Shown: one piece after another, positions 18,103 to 29,872 of the stretch
Numbering within the stretch: position 1 is the first letter of the stretch
How the letters are laid out: every line of letters begins with the position of its first letter
Assembly: GCF_001922585.1 (NCBI RefSeq)
Contig: NZ_MRBS01000004.1
Location: 62,001-126,000 of the forward strand
Source of the DNA: Pantoea sp. 1.19
GTDB lineage: Bacteria > Pseudomonadota > Gammaproteobacteria > Enterobacterales > Enterobacteriaceae
DNA length: 64,000 nt
Direction: 5' to 3'
Translations under genes and position numbers: made by a program
Notes under the pieces: generated by a model
Told to the model about the DNA's origin: nothing
Seen by the model: the letters and a program-made list of their open reading frames with translations, nothing else
The model's database searches: none

Positions 18103-19527
18103 TCAGACGTGCGGAGCGGGCTCACCGTTCGCCCGCCCGTGCGGCTGCTGGCCGGCGACATAATCGGTTAGCTGAGCGTAGTTCTCCCGCCGCCGGTTCA
18201 GCTCGGCGCTGACGGTGACCATCGCCTGACGATCGACGTGCAGCAGCCTGACGCACAGCGCGGTAGCAAGATACCCCAGCGCCGGCACCAGGCAGAACAG
18301 CACCTGAATGCTCTGTACCGCCGCCGCGGGCTGGCTGGCCGCGCCGCCGCTGTAGTGGAACAGCGCCAGCGTCGCGCTAACCAGCGATCCGGAGAGGGCC
18401 AGACCGATTTTCAGCGCGAGGAAGTTGCAGGAGAAGTTGATCCCGGTCAGCCGCTTGCCGCTCTTCCACTCGACATAGTCATCGACATCGGCCATCACCG
18501 ACCAGTTAATCGGCTGCGCCACCTGATGCACCAGGTTCAGAATGAAGTAGACCACCAGAAACAGCGCGCCGGGAGTCGGCGGCAGAAAATACATGCCCGC
18601 CGACCACAGGGTGAGGAACAGACTGATCCACCAGAATATTTTCAGCTTGCAGAAGCGATCGCTGAGCGGCTTAGCCAGCGCACTGCCGAGGATCATCCCC
18701 ACCACCCCGGTGCTCATAAACAGGGTGATATACCCCGCTCCGGCCTGCATTACCCAGGTGAGGAAATAGAGGGTCGCCGCCATACGAATAAAGCCGGGCA
18801 GCACGTTGACAAAGGTCAGCAGCAGCAGGCGCGGCCACTGATCGTTACGCAGAATATCGCGCAGATCGTTACGCAAGGTGTCGTTTTTCGGCACCACGGC
18901 GGTGACGCGTTCGCGTACCAGCGCAAAGCAGAGCAGAAACATGACCAGCCCCAGCAGGCTGAGCACCGTCACCGCCCGCTGATAGCCCAGCGCCTTGTCC
19001 TCTCCTCCCAGCCAGGCCACCATCGGCAGCAGCGACAGGGTCAGGATAAGCGTTGCCACGCCGACGCCGATAAACCGCCAGGACTGGCAGGCCACGCGAT
19101 CTTTCGCATCGTAGCTGATCACGCTGCCGAGCGCGACGTAGGGAATATTGATAAAGGAGTAGGTAATGGACATAAACAGGTAGGTAAAAAACGCGTACAG
19201 CGCTTTTCCCGTCTCACCAAAGTGGGGCTGGGTAAACATCATGATGCAGAACAGCGCGTAGGGCAGCGCAAAAAACAGAATGTAGGGGCGAAACTTGCCC
19301 CAGCGGCTCCAGGTGCGATCGGCTAACAGGCCGATCAGCGGATCGGAGACCGCCTCGATCACCCGCACCCCCAGCCAGATAATGGCCACGGTGGCCGCGC
19401 TCAGGCCGTACACATCGGTATAGTAATAATTGAGGAACAGAAAAACCGCGCCGCCGACGATATTGCAGCCCGCATCGCCCAGGCCATAGCCCATCTTTTC
19501 CAGTAAACCCGGATGTTCTCGTTGCAT
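18103..19527 (-). CDS. GPH-family sugar:cation symporter (MelB/YicJ-like)
   Basis: 474-residue inner-membrane carrier of the glycoside-pentoside-hexuronide:cation symporter family, with about twelve transmembrane segments. The N-terminal EKMGYGLGDAGCNI and the loop LLADRTWSRWGKFRPY are diagnostic. I take the ATG at 19527 behind GGGGAG; an in-frame extension upstream has no homology. No glycosidase or regulator gene lies next to it, so the substrate cannot be inferred. It is in the same direction as mdc but 138 bp away and probably separate. Confidence 0.87.
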   Translation of the reverse strand: MQREHPGLLEKMGYGLGDAGCNIVGGAVFLFLNYYYTDVYGLSAATVAIIWLGVRVIEAVSDPLIGLLADRTWSRWGKFRPYILFFALPYALFCIMMFTQPHFGETGKALYAFFTYLFMSITYSFINIPYVALGSVISYDAKDRVACQSWRFIGVGVATLILTLSLLPMVAWLGGEDKALGYQRAVTVLSLLGLVMFLLCFALVRERVTAVVPKNDTLRNDLRDILRNDQWPRLLLLTFVNVLPGFIRMAATLYFLTWVMQAGAGYITLFMSTGVVGMILGSALAKPLSDRFCKLKIFWWISLFLTLWSAGMYFLPPTPGALFLVVYFILNLVHQVAQPINWSVMADVDDYVEWKSGKRLTGINFSCNFLALKIGLALSGSLVSATLALFHYSGGAASQPAAAVQSIQVLFCLVPALGYLATALCVRLLHVDRQAMVTVSAELNRRRENYAQLTDYVAGQQPHGRANGEPAPHV

Positions 19528-19586
19528 GTTACTCCCCTTGTTACGCCGGTTGGCGAGTCCACAAGCGGGCTCTTCAACCTGTGGCA

Positions 19587-19638
19587 GCCGGGTAAACCCG
19601 GCCACGGCCTGAGTTCCAATATATGAAATGCCATTTCA
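19587..19638. promoter_or_regulatory. Two palindromes upstream of the GPH transporter
   Basis: A perfect 16-nt palindrome GCCGGGTAAACCCGGC lies at 19587-19602, and TGAAATG-C-CATTTCA, a perfect 7+1+7 dyad, at 19624-19638. They lie 60-110 bp upstream of the transporter ATG in AT-rich DNA. They look like operators for one or two regulators; LacI-family control by the first is a guess from its form. Confidence 0.45.
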
Positions 19639-19777
19639 AAATATAGATTCACGCCAGCGATGTCAAACCTGCGGCAGAGGTATAAATCGATATATATCAA
19701 CAAGATAAATAAAAAAACTCGAAGCGTGATCGGCAACACGCTTTTCTGCGTCGCGGCGCTCACCCGCCCGCAGGCAT

Positions 19778-19805
19778 AAAAAAAGGGAGCCATGGCTGGC
19801 TCCCT
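19778..19805 (-). terminator. Intrinsic terminator of acnB
   Basis: On the minus strand the hairpin AGGGAGCC...GGCTCCC is followed by seven T residues, 17 nt beyond the acnB stop. This is a standard intrinsic terminator. Confidence 0.9.
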
Positions 19806-19821
19806 GATTAACCGGAATGTG

Positions 19822-22419
19822 TCAGACCGCGGTCTGGAAAATCACGCCGTCGGCTTTTTCGGTGTACTGATTCAGCTGGTCAAAATTCAGGTAGCGGTAG
19901 GTATCCGCCGCGGTTTTATCCACCTGATTCATGAACTGCTGATACTCGTCCGGCGTCGGCAGCTTGCCCAGCAGGGAAGCCACCGCAGCCAGCTCCGCCG
20001 ACGCCAGATAGACGTTCGCGCCGGTGCCAAGGCGGTTCGGGAAGTTACGCGTGGAGGTAGAAACCACCGTCGCGCCGTCCGCCACCCGCGCCTGGTTCCC
20101 CATGCACAGCGAGCAGCCCGGGATCTCAATCCGCGCGCCGCTCTTACCAAAGACGCTGTAGTAGCCCTCTTCGGTCAGCTGCGCGGCGTCCATCTTGGTT
20201 GGTGGCGCCACCCACAGGCGGGTTGGCAGCTGGCCTTTGTGGCTGTCCAGCAGCTTACCGGCCGCGCGGAAGTGACCAATGTTGGTCATGCAGGAGCCGA
20301 TAAACACTTCGTCGATCGACTCACCCTGCACCTCAGACAGCAGGCGCGCATCGTCCGGATCGTTCGGCGCACAGAGAATCGGCTCGTTGATCTCGGCCAG
20401 ATCGATCTCGATCACCGCGGCGTACTCGGCGTCGGCGTCGGCTTCCAGCAGCTGCGGATCCGCCAGCCACTTCTCCATGCCCTGGATCCGGCGCTCCAGC
20501 GTGCGGCGATCGCCGTAGCCTTCGGCAATCATCCACTTCAGCAGCACGATGTTGGAGTTGAGGTACTCGATGATCGGGGCCTGATCCAGCTTGATGGTAC
20601 AGCCGGCCGCGGAGCGCTCGGCGGAGGCATCAGACAGCTCAAATGCCTGCTCCACTTTCAGATCCGGCAGGCCTTCGATTTCAAGAATGCGGCCCGAGAA
20701 GATGTTCTTCTTGCCTTTTTTCTCGACGGTCAGCAGGCCCTGCCTGATGGCGTACAGCGGAATGGCGTGTACCAGATCGCGCAGGGTAATGCCCGGCTGC
20801 ATCTTGCCTTTAAAGCGCACCAGCACCGATTCCGGCATATCCAGCGGCATGACGCCGGTGGCGGCGGCAAAGGCCACCAGGCCAGAACCGGCCGGGAAAG
20901 AGATGCCGATCGGGAAGCGGGTGTGCGAGTCCCCGCCGGTACCGACGGTGTCCGGCAGCAGCATGCGGTTCAGCCAGCTGTGGATGATGCCATCGCCCGG
21001 ACGCAGCGACACGCCGCCGCGGTTCATGATGAAGTCCGGCAGAGTGTGGTGGGTCGTGACGTCAACCGGCTTCGGATACGCCGCGGTGTGGCAGAACGAC
21101 TGCATCACCAGGTCGGCAGAGAAGCCGAGACAGGCCAGATCCTTCAGCTCGTCGCGGGTCATCGGGCCGGTGGTATCCTGCGAGCCCACCGAGGTCATCT
21201 TCGGTTCGCAGTAGGCACCGGGACGCACGCCCTCGGTACCGCAGGCGCGACCAACCATTTTCTGCGCCAGCGAGTAGCCGCGGGTGCTGGCCGCCACGTC
21301 TTTCGCCTGGCGGAACACGTCACTGTGCGGCAGGCCCAGCGCGTCGCGGGCCTTGGTGGTCAGGCCGCGACCAATGATCAGCGGAATACGGCCACCGGCG
21401 CGCACTTCATCCAGCAGCACGTCGGTTTTCAGCGCAAAGGTCGCCAGTACCGCACCGGTATCGTGGTGGCGCACTTCGCCTTTGTACGGATAAATATCGA
21501 TCACGTCGCCCATGTTCAGCTCGGTGACGTCCACCTCGATCGGCAGCGCGCCCGCATCTTCCATGGTGTTAAAGAAGATCGGGGCGATTTTGCCACCCAG
21601 CACCACGCCGCCGCCTTTTTTATTCGGCACGTTCGGGATGTCGTCGCCCATAAACCACAGCACCGAGTTGGTGGCGGATTTACGCGACGAGCCGGTGCCG
21701 ACCACGTCGCCGACGTAGGCCAGCGGGAACCCTTTCGCCTGCAGCGCTTCAATCTGCTTAATCGGACCGACATTACCGTTGTCGTCCGGCTCAATGCCTT
21801 CGCGCGCGGTTTTCAGCATCGCCAGCGCGTGCAGCGGAATATCCGGACGCGACCAGGCGTCCGGGGCCGGCGACAGGTCATCGGTGTTCGTTTCACCGGT
21901 CACTTTGAACACGGTGACGGTAATTTTTTCCGCCAGCTCCGGGCGGCTCAGATACCATTCGGCATCGGCCCAGGACTGCATCACCTGCTGCGCGTGGGCG
22001 TTGCCGGCTTTGGCTTTCTCTTCCACATCGTAGAAGCTGTCAAACATCAGCAGGGTGTGGGACAGGGCTTTGGCCGCGATGGGGGCCAGTTTGGCGTCGT
22101 CCAGCGCATCGATCAGCGGATGAATATTGTAACCGCCCTGCATGGTACCCAGCAGTGCTATGGCATATTCAGGAGTGACCAGAGGAGAGGTGGCGTCGCC
22201 TTTGGCGATTGCGGCCAGGAATCCGGCTTTCACATAGGCCGCTTCATCAACGCCCGGCGGCACGCGGTTGACCAACAGATCGGTCAGAAATTTTTCCTCG
22301 CCCGCAGGCGGGTTTTTTAGCAGTTCTACCAGCGCGGCCATCTGGGAAGCATCTAACGGCTTAGGTACGATTCCCTGGGCGGCACGCTCGGCAACGTGCT
22401 TACGGTATTCTTCTAGCAC
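19822..22419 (-). CDS. acnB: Aconitate hydratase B
   Basis: Iron-sulfur enzyme of the TCA cycle converting citrate to isocitrate; the apo-form of AcnB also binds mRNA in E. coli. The start is GTG (22419), giving [16 protein letters not shown] and 865 residues, as in E. coli. Cluster cysteines are visible in [13 protein letters not shown] and [15 protein letters not shown], and the swivelling-domain sequence [15 protein letters not shown] is present. In E. coli it lies next to yacL and yacH; here the mdc block and the CRISPR block flank it. Confidence 0.97.
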   Translation of the reverse strand: MLEEYRKHVAERAAQGIVPKPLDASQMAALVELLKNPPAGEEKFLTDLLVNRVPPGVDEAAYVKAGFLAAIAKGDATSPLVTPEYAIALLGTMQGGYNIHPLIDALDDAKLAPIAAKALSHTLLMFDSFYDVEEKAKAGNAHAQQVMQSWADAEWYLSRPELAEKITVTVFKVTGETNTDDLSPAPDAWSRPDIPLHALAMLKTAREGIEPDDNGNVGPIKQIEALQAKGFPLAYVGDVVGTGSSRKSATNSVLWFMGDDIPNVPNKKGGGVVLGGKIAPIFFNTMEDAGALPIEVDVTELNMGDVIDIYPYKGEVRHHDTGAVLATFALKTDVLLDEVRAGGRIPLIIGRGLTTKARDALGLPHSDVFRQAKDVAASTRGYSLAQKMVGRACGTEGVRPGAYCEPKMTSVGSQDTTGPMTRDELKDLACLGFSADLVMQSFCHTAAYPKPVDVTTHHTLPDFIMNRGGVSLRPGDGIIHSWLNRMLLPDTVGTGGDSHTRFPIGISFPAGSGLVAFAAATGVMPLDMPESVLVRFKGKMQPGITLRDLVHAIPLYAIRQGLLTVEKKGKKNIFSGRILEIEGLPDLKVEQAFELSDASAERSAAGCTIKLDQAPIIEYLNSNIVLLKWMIAEGYGDRRTLERRIQGMEKWLADPQLLEADADAEYAAVIEIDLAEINEPILCAPNDPDDARLLSEVQGESIDEVFIGSCMTNIGHFRAAGKLLDSHKGQLPTRLWVAPPTKMDAAQLTEEGYYSVFGKSGARIEIPGCSLCMGNQARVADGATVVSTSTRNFPNRLGTGANVYLASAELAAVASLLGKLPTPDEYQQFMNQVDKTAADTYRYLNFDQLNQYTEKADGVIFQTAV

Positions 22420-22658
22420 GACGTTCTCCTCGCTCTCATTGTATGGGTATCCGGTGCACCCTCTCTGAGGTGACAAAGCGTTCCGTAAGTAGGGTAAGGT
22501 GCCCGGTTCCGCGTGGGGCAGCATAGCAGGATTTGCCCGGCGTGTTAATCTGTTTACAAAAAAGCAACATTGTGCTGGCGTTGGCAAACGTGGGGTCATA
22601 TCCGCCTGTCGCCGCGTCCTCCGCCAGCCGATCTGACGCATTATGCGCCCCGCGCATT

Positions 22659-22714
22659 ACCGCCGGTTATGCTATCGCCGCGCGTCCGGTCGCAGAAGTT
22701 GGGGGGCGGAGCGC
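22659..22714 (+). repeat. Direct repeat copy A flanking the CRISPR-Cas locus
   Basis: Starts ACCGCCGGTT and includes CGCCGCGCG and GTTGGGGGG. It aligns with 34771-34823 in the same orientation with about seven mismatches and a 2-nt gap. Together the copies bracket the array and all cas genes. Confidence 0.7.
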
Positions 22715-23086
22715 ACCGCCTCAGACAGGCGGTGTGGTGAACCGGCGCGTTGTGGGACGTCAATGCGCTAAACGTCACTGCGCCTTCATCAATGGCGCTG
22801 GCCCACAGGTAATATCCTGTTTATGACAGGAAATGGCGGCATCGGCCAACAGTCCGCGTTGCCCCCTTCTATCTCCAGGCCAGGCCTCGGCAGGCGTTAA
22901 TGTACTGCGGACGGACTGAGTGAAGCGGCCTGTCTCAACGGCCCCAATGTGGAACGACCGCGGACCAGCGCTGGCGCACTGCTGATGATGCTGGTGTTTG
23001 AATGAGATGAAAAACGCTAAAACGTCGTTGACTGCTCAGGCAAATGCCTTAGCCCTCGCTCATTAATATCACGTATCTGCGTCATC

Positions 23087-23145
23087 AATTTCCTGTCTGT
23101 CGCGTTCGTTCAGCGTACAATCCGCTCCCACCGACAGAGGAAATT
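23087..23145. repeat. Inverted repeat next to the leader-distal end of the array
   Basis: AATTTCCTGTCTGTCG and CGACAGAGGAAATT form an imperfect stem (14 pairs with a 2-nt bulge) around a 29-nt loop, ending 33 bp from the last repeat. The array transcript would run into it, so it may shape the 3' end of pre-crRNA; no T tract follows. Confidence 0.45.
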
Positions 23146-23178
23146 TTCAGCCAGTGAGGCCGATACGACCAGCGACAT

Positions 23179-25709
23179 CGCTTGATCCCCGCTGGCGCGG
23201 GGAACACAAAAGAAGAATTTTTTCATCCATCGAAGGCAGCGGTTTATCCCCGCTGGCGCGGGGAACACGATGTGCAGCAAATTGGGCAGATTGCGCAGCA
23301 TCGGTTTATCCCCGCTGGCGCGGGGAACACCTCGCAGTCGGGCTGCACCTGAACGCAGCCAACGGTTTATCCCCGCTGGCGCGGGGAACACAATCCATCG
23401 GCCCAATGCCATTAACCAGATCGCGGTTTATCCCCGCTGGCGCGGGGAACACCATGGAAAATCAGCCACTGACGAGGCGGAAATCGGTTTATCCCCGCTG
23501 GCGCGGGGAACACGGGATACGGCCCAGCTCCGCAGGCGTCACCACCGGTTTATCCCCGCTGGCGCGGGGAACACTGTCCAAATTCCACAGCTGGCGCTCG
23601 GTAATGCGGTTTATCCCCGCTGGCGCGGGGAACACCAGAACAACGCTATCGCGCTGATCAACAATACCGGTTTATCCCCGCTGGCGCGGGGAACACTCGG
23701 CGGCGGTAAACAGGTTTTCCGGAGCCTGCGGTTTATCCCCGCTGGCGCGGGGAACACTCCTTCGCCACCGGTTCGCTTGGCTCTTTCACCGGTTTATCCC
23801 CGCTGGCGCGGGGAACACCGATCCCGATTTTGTGCGCCTGGGGGGCATTCCGGTTTATCCCCGCTGGCGCGGGGAACACTCTGATTTTCGCAGGTTGAAT
23901 AATTCTTCTAGCGGTTTATCCCCGCTGGCGCGGGGAACACGAGGATCACACATACTACCACTAAGATCGTTCCGGTTTATCCCCGCTGGCGCGGGGAACA
24001 CTACCGGCCAGTGTTGCAGCAAAGGTATTGCTGCGGTTTATCCCCGCTGGCGCGGGGAACACACATCATAGGGAGAGTTTTCTGGTCATCAACACGGTTT
24101 ATCCCCGCTGGCGCGGGGAACACCGAACGCCGGTATGCTGACGGGATACTACCAGCGGTTTATCCCCGCTGGCGCGGGGAACACCATAACACTCCGCAAG
24201 TAAACAAATATGTTGACGGTTTATCCCCGCTGGCGCGGGGAACACGAGCTGCCAATGTATCCATCGAGCGAGAAAACCGGTTTATCCCCGCTGGCGCGGG
24301 GAACACGCCCGGCCCTGGACTATAACGTTGAAAAAGTCCGGTTTATCCCCGCTGGCGCGGGGAACACCCCCTTGCCACCCGTAGACACTAGCACCGCTAC
24401 GGTTTATCCCCGCTGGCGCGGGGAACACTAGATGCGGAGGGCACGGAGGGCGTCGAGGTGCGGTTTATCCCCGCTGGCGCGGGGAACACGAATTGATCTC
24501 CTGCTCGTCTTTGTATGTGAGCGGTTTATCCCCGCTGGCGCGGGGAACACGATCGCGTCGCAGTATATGCGCCGGTCGCGCCCGGTTTATCCCCGCTGGC
24601 GCGGGGAACACAACAGCGCCGTGGCGCCGTCGATTTTGCTTTGCGGTTTATCCCCGCTGGCGCGGGGAACACCCCCGACCAAAAGGCAGGAGAAAACGAT
24701 GAGCCGGTTTATCCCCGCTGGCGCGGGGAACACAAATCGTCACAACTATCACGGCAGCATCTTTACGGTTTATCCCCGCTGGCGCGGGGAACACGCTACC
24801 CGTAGGCACTAGCACGGCTTTGCATACGGTTTATCCCCGCTGGCGCGGGGAACACTCAATCCTCCTCCACCGACTCGATATACGTCTCGGTTTATCCCCG
24901 CTGGCGCGGGGAACACCTTCTGGCATCAGCCGGTCCGATTTCAGGATACGGTTTATCCCCGCTGGCGCGGGGAACACCGTGGCCGTTCTGGTCACCAGGG
25001 TGCGGGTTTCGGTTTATCCCCGCTGGCGCGGGGAACACTGCCGCGCTGGAGGGCATTAAGCGCCGCACGGCGGTTTATCCCCGCTGGCGCGGGGAACACC
25101 CCGGCGTGCTGTTCAGCGACCGATCGGCAATCGGTTTATCCCCGCTGGCGCGGGGAACACGATCCGCCGCTGCCGTTCGTCTTCATTTCGCGCGGTTTAT
25201 CCCCGCTGGCGCGGGGAACACGTCCGGATAGACCCGAAAAAGGATGCCGCCCGCGGTTTATCCCCGCTGGCGCGGGGAACACAGACGCCGGACACCACTT
25301 ACGAGGATTACGACCGGTTTATCCCCGCTGGCGCGGGGAACACCCCCTCAAAGGCATATCGAGATAATTCGGTTACGGTTTATCCCCGCTGGCGCGGGGA
25401 ACACGCAATGCTGAATATCCATGCGTGTCTCTCATGCGGTTTATCCCCGCTGGCGCGGGGAACACAGCTAATTCCTCAACGGGAGCGTTAGTAGCGGCGG
25501 TTTATCCCCGCTGGCGCGGGGAACACACGTAAGGAAGTTTTTTGGCTTCGGTCGCCATCGGTTTATCCCCGCTGGCGCGGGGAACACCCCGAACGCCAGC
25601 CCATTCGATTACAGGAAAACGGTTTATCCCCGCTGGCGCGGGGAACACAGGTAACCGTCATCAGCTAGCTGTTTTGCTACCGGTTTATCCCCGCTGGCGC
25701 GGGGAACAC
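23179..25709 (-). CRISPR. Type I-E CRISPR array, 42 repeats and 41 spacers
   Basis: The 29-nt repeat reads CGGTTTATCCCCGC then TGGCGCGGGGAACAC on the plus strand. Repeat starts are 23179, 23240 and then every 61 bp from 23302 to 25681, so spacers are 32 nt except one of 33 nt (23269-23301). The crRNA-sense repeat (GTGTTCCCC...ATAAACCG) is on the minus strand, so transcription runs leftwards from the leader beside cas2. The leader-distal repeat (23179-23207) has two changes near its start, confirming polarity. The repeats between are identical as far as I checked. Newest spacers should be near 25650. Spacer origins cannot be read here. Confidence 0.99.
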
Positions 25710-25793
25710 TCTTAAATTATATGTCTGTTTTAAAAGGATTTTTTCATTACCCTCTATTTTACCGACATTATTGATTTTTTAAAGAACACTAAC
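25710..25793 (-). promoter_or_regulatory. CRISPR leader
   Basis: 84 bp of very AT-rich DNA between the cas2 stop and the first repeat, in the position expected for a type I-E leader. On the minus strand TATAAT lies about eight bases before the first repeat, a candidate -10 for the array; the matching -35 is weak. AATCAATAATG is a partial, not convincing, IHF-like match. Confidence 0.75.
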
Positions 25794-27006
<1,213 letters not shown>

Positions 27007-27045
27007 AACACCTCCTTGTTTTACAGGTTGAAAACACGCTTCGTT

Positions 27046-27645
27046 TCAAGCCCGCGCCAGAGAAACTAATCCACAACCCAGGCTCTTCGCCGGCCCTATC
27101 CCCTGCGTTAACAGCAAATAAAACGCTTCAGCGTCCACAATCTGCAGCTCCCCCTCAAACAGAACGGTTTGTATCTTACCCATTACGCCTTTTTTATTAA
27201 AAAGCAGTGTCGGCTCCGCCGTGATACGAGCAGATTGTAATGCCGCTGCCGTGCCTAATTTACGTAAAAGCCACTGTATGCACGCCTCTTCCCCCACAAG
27301 CGGCACGCGACAACTTTTTATCTGACCCTTTGCATTGAGTCTTGCCCGCTTATCCTTGATAGTTTTTATGGGATTTGCCCGCAAGCGAAAAAGCAGTGGT
27401 GTTCCGGAAGGGAGCCTCAAATCAACCGCTTTCGTAGCCAACACGCTGGCGATTTTGACGGACTGCGGCGCACAAGCTGATTGCATCAGCACCTGCATGC
27501 CACTGCTGGCCTGCCCCTTTTCAGCTCTGAACAGAAAGTCACGTTTATCCTGCGGGCGATCGGGAAACAATTGCCACAAGGCACGATGAAGCTGATAAGG
27601 ATCGTTTGCCCAGCGCCAGTCGACATTCACCCGGCTTAAGAACAT
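27046..27645 (-). CDS. cas6e: Cas6e pre-crRNA endoribonuclease
   Basis: Cuts pre-crRNA at the base of each repeat hairpin and stays bound as a Cascade subunit. The 199-residue protein has the catalytic H20 (DPYQLHRALW) and the C-terminal glycine-rich loop GIGPAKSLGCGLVSL. Its start overlaps the cas5e end by 10 nt. Confidence 0.95.
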   Translation of the reverse strand: MFLSRVNVDWRWANDPYQLHRALWQLFPDRPQDKRDFLFRAEKGQASSGMQVLMQSACAPQSVKIASVLATKAVDLRLPSGTPLLFRLRANPIKTIKDKRARLNAKGQIKSCRVPLVGEEACIQWLLRKLGTAAALQSARITAEPTLLFNKKGVMGKIQTVLFEGELQIVDAEAFYLLLTQGIGPAKSLGCGLVSLARA

Positions 27646-28295
27646 GGAGCCTCCTCTTGAATGACATACCAGGCGCGACGAGCAAACTGTCGCGGCAAAT
27701 GATAAAGCGGCTCATCACGCACAGATAAACGCCTTTCCTTTCCGCTAAGTGGAACCTCACTGTAGACCGCCCCTGTGCCGGGTAAGGCCACTGATAGAGC
27801 TGCAAACGGTGTATCTGCTTCTTGTATTGAATGAAACAATGGCTTGGTCAGCGGGCAGCTTCGGCGCCCCAAACAGGGCGTAAAGACCGGTTTCTTCACG
27901 GCCTCGCTGAGCTGCTGCACACTGTAATCCTGCGCTGTATCAGACCACACGGCGACGGTGAAACTGGCATCGCAGAGGTATTCACGTCGTGTAAGGATGG
28001 TGTCGTGCTGCTTTAAGCCGCTCTGCTTTTCCCGGGCATCTTTAACGGTATGAAAATCCGTCAAATTAACGGGTGAGTGCGCACCATGAGCATCACACCG
28101 CACGGCAAAATGGACGCTGTCGGCCAGTTGCTGAAGACACTGCCGTTGATTACGTGCGATACCAAGGCAGGCGCCTAACAGCCCCAATAATCCACTGCGC
28201 GTGGGGAAAGGGGCGCTCGGGCGGAGCCCTTCAAAGGTCGGCAGGCCCCACGCCTGCATAGGCCCGGTAAGCTGTAAAATCAGGTAAGCAGGCAT
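27636..28295 (-). CDS. cas5e: Cascade subunit Cas5e
   Basis: Caps the 5' handle of the crRNA in Cascade. The 219-residue protein starts MPAYLILQLTGPMQAWGLPT and contains PFPTRSGLLGLLGACLGI, both characteristic of Cas5e/CasD. It starts one base after the cas7e stop. Confidence 0.94.
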   Translation of the reverse strand: MPAYLILQLTGPMQAWGLPTFEGLRPSAPFPTRSGLLGLLGACLGIARNQRQCLQQLADSVHFAVRCDAHGAHSPVNLTDFHTVKDAREKQSGLKQHDTILTRREYLCDASFTVAVWSDTAQDYSVQQLSEAVKKPVFTPCLGRRSCPLTKPLFHSIQEADTPFAALSVALPGTGAVYSEVPLSGKERRLSVRDEPLYHLPRQFARRAWYVIQEEAPCS

Positions 28296-28296
28296 T

Positions 28297-29400
28297 TCAT
28301 ACCCCGTCGTCGTTCTGGCTAATCCACTGTTTGAGTGCGCTCAGACTATTCATTTTTCGCACGCTATCGGGAAGCGCCTGATCGCACAGCGTAAACTGTG
28401 CCGACGGCCCGGTGAGATCATACCCCGCAGCGACCCGCTGCCAGTAGGTGTTGAAGGCAGTAATTGAGGGGTGTAAATAGCCATCACTGGCGGGCTTAAC
28501 AGGATTTTCAAAAGCATTTGCCAGCGAGACGGGCACGTCGGAGAAGTTCACCATGACCAGATCAGCCGGGTTAAATGCGGCAAAACTGTGTTGCTTAGCG
28601 CCAGGCACTTCCGTTGCCAGCAGATGGGCCAGATGAGCAGCAAGGCTCAACACCTGTTCGCGCGAGGCGCCGCCCAGATTCTCCTGCAACTGGCGAAGGT
28701 TCAGGCTGGCATAGCGGTAAAATACGCCAGCGGAAAATTCCTGCGTCCCGACATGTGAAGCTCCCGTGCTCTCTTTCAGATCGTCAACGGCAGTAAACCA
28801 GTCAATATCTGACGCAACCGCATGGGTAGTGATCGCGTGGGCCAGCGACAGCGCCCCATCCACTTTACCCAGCTCACTCATTAAACCGCTGGTGGCCATG
28901 CGCCCACTGAGCGCGATGTCAACCGCGCTGTTCAGGTTAGCGCGCAGACCGGACAGCTGCTCTTTTAGCAATTTTGCCCATTTTTTTACATCCATACCCA
29001 GCCCGGCGTTGGCGGGATCGCTCACCTGTTGGCAATACCAGTCAATCTCATCCAGCAACCAGGGAGAAACGGCATCAGCGGTAATTTCTTTGCTTGCATC
29101 AACCGTTTTACCACTGAGCAGCGTCAGGGTAGTGTCAATCACCTCTGGGGAATATTTACCGGCCAGCGCCGCCTGTACTGTGGGACGCAATAGCTCAAGA
29201 TGAATAGTCCGAATGCTCGACTCGCCTATATGCTGGCGGTAATAGTCGCTTTTACGCATAGCACGCTTCAGGCTTTGACTGGAAATGCGTACGCGGCGCC
29301 TGCCGCCAAAAATGGCCTCTTTTTGCATATTCATGTCATCGCGGTTGAGGCAGGAAGGGCTATGGGAGATCAACACATGAAAGTTAATAAAGTTATTCAT
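28297..29400 (-). CDS. cas7e: Cascade backbone subunit Cas7e
   Basis: Forms the helical filament along the crRNA spacer (six copies in E. coli). From the ATG at 29400 the protein is 367 residues, starting [22 protein letters not shown] with the usual [19 protein letters not shown] stretch. Upstream in-frame codons belong to cse2. The number of Cas7e copies depends on guide length, which matters for the short 21-nt guide between cas3 and cse1. Confidence 0.95.
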   Translation of the reverse strand: MNNFINFHVLISHSPSCLNRDDMNMQKEAIFGGRRRVRISSQSLKRAMRKSDYYRQHIGESSIRTIHLELLRPTVQAALAGKYSPEVIDTTLTLLSGKTVDASKEITADAVSPWLLDEIDWYCQQVSDPANAGLGMDVKKWAKLLKEQLSGLRANLNSAVDIALSGRMATSGLMSELGKVDGALSLAHAITTHAVASDIDWFTAVDDLKESTGASHVGTQEFSAGVFYRYASLNLRQLQENLGGASREQVLSLAAHLAHLLATEVPGAKQHSFAAFNPADLVMVNFSDVPVSLANAFENPVKPASDGYLHPSITAFNTYWQRVAAGYDLTGPSAQFTLCDQALPDSVRKMNSLSALKQWISQNDDGV

Positions 29401-29410
29401 TGGGGTTTCC

Positions 29411-29872
29411 TTACGCGTGGTCTTTTTTCGGCATTGAGAGGACAAAATCTTCCAGCAGCGCACGGCGGTCAGATTTTCCCCACCAGTGCAACTGTTTGGC
29501 CAGTGAGGGCCAGTGCAGCGTGGGCTCAGCATGGATAAGCAAGCGACGAAGCTGGATCATATCCTGTGGCGACGCCATTCTCAGCAGTTGATATATCCGC
29601 TGCGCGCTGACTTTTTCACCTTTGGCGAGGACTTTACCCAGACTCAGGGACGTATCGGCAGCCGGCGTAATCTTGCCGCAGGCGAGGCAAAACACAATGC
29701 GCAACAGCGCATGGCGTTGTTCAGGCCAGCCGAACGGCGAAACCAGCGCGTAAAATGCCGGTATATCCAGCAATTCATCCGGCGTGGCCGTTCGGCGTAA
29801 TCTGGCACGACTGCCGTTATCAAGCTGTTCCCAGGCGTGATAAAGCGCGGTGGCGTCAAGCGATGGCTTCAT
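29411..29872 (-). CDS. cse2: Cascade small subunit Cse2 (Cas11)
   Basis: Dimeric belly subunit that stabilises the displaced strand. The 153-residue protein has the family pattern [24 protein letters not shown] and the C-terminal [19 protein letters not shown]. It overlaps the cse1 end by 17 nt and precedes cas7e by 10 nt. Confidence 0.93.
   Translation of the reverse strand: MKPSLDATALYHAWEQLDNGSRARLRRTATPDELLDIPAFYALVSPFGWPEQRHALLRIVFCLACGKITPAADTSLSLGKVLAKGEKVSAQRIYQLLRMASPQDMIQLRRLLIHAEPTLHWPSLAKQLHWWGKSDRRALLEDFVLSMPKKDHA

Larger units (their letters stand above)
22420..23178. other. Gene-free region between acnB and the CRISPR array
   Basis: 759 bp without a supportable gene. The part next to acnB holds its promoter region. 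Beyond that lie copy A of a direct repeat flanking the CRISPR locus (22659-22714), a short hairpin CACCGCCT/AGGCGGTG just after it, and a large inverted repeat at 23087-23145. The rest may be decayed coding sequence, but nothing is recognisable. Confidence 0.6.

Noticed and set aside
19792-22320. 842-codon plus-strand ORF opposite acnB
   Set aside because: Antisense shadow of a fully conserved acnB; its His/Arg/Gln-rich translation is typical of the complement of high-GC coding DNA.
22740-23080. Possible decayed gene or IS remnant between acnB and the array
   Set aside because: No frame stays open for long and no transposase motif, terminal inverted repeat or target duplication could be recognised.
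23154-25059. Long plus-strand ORFs through the CRISPR array with repeated peptides such as FIPAGAGNT and VYPRWRGEH
   Set aside because: These are the well-known spurious translations of I-E repeats; they follow the 61-bp period and have no homology beyond other arrays.
25755-25785. IHF site in the CRISPR leader
   Set aside because: AATCAATAATG matches only the first half of the consensus; the required TTR is absent.
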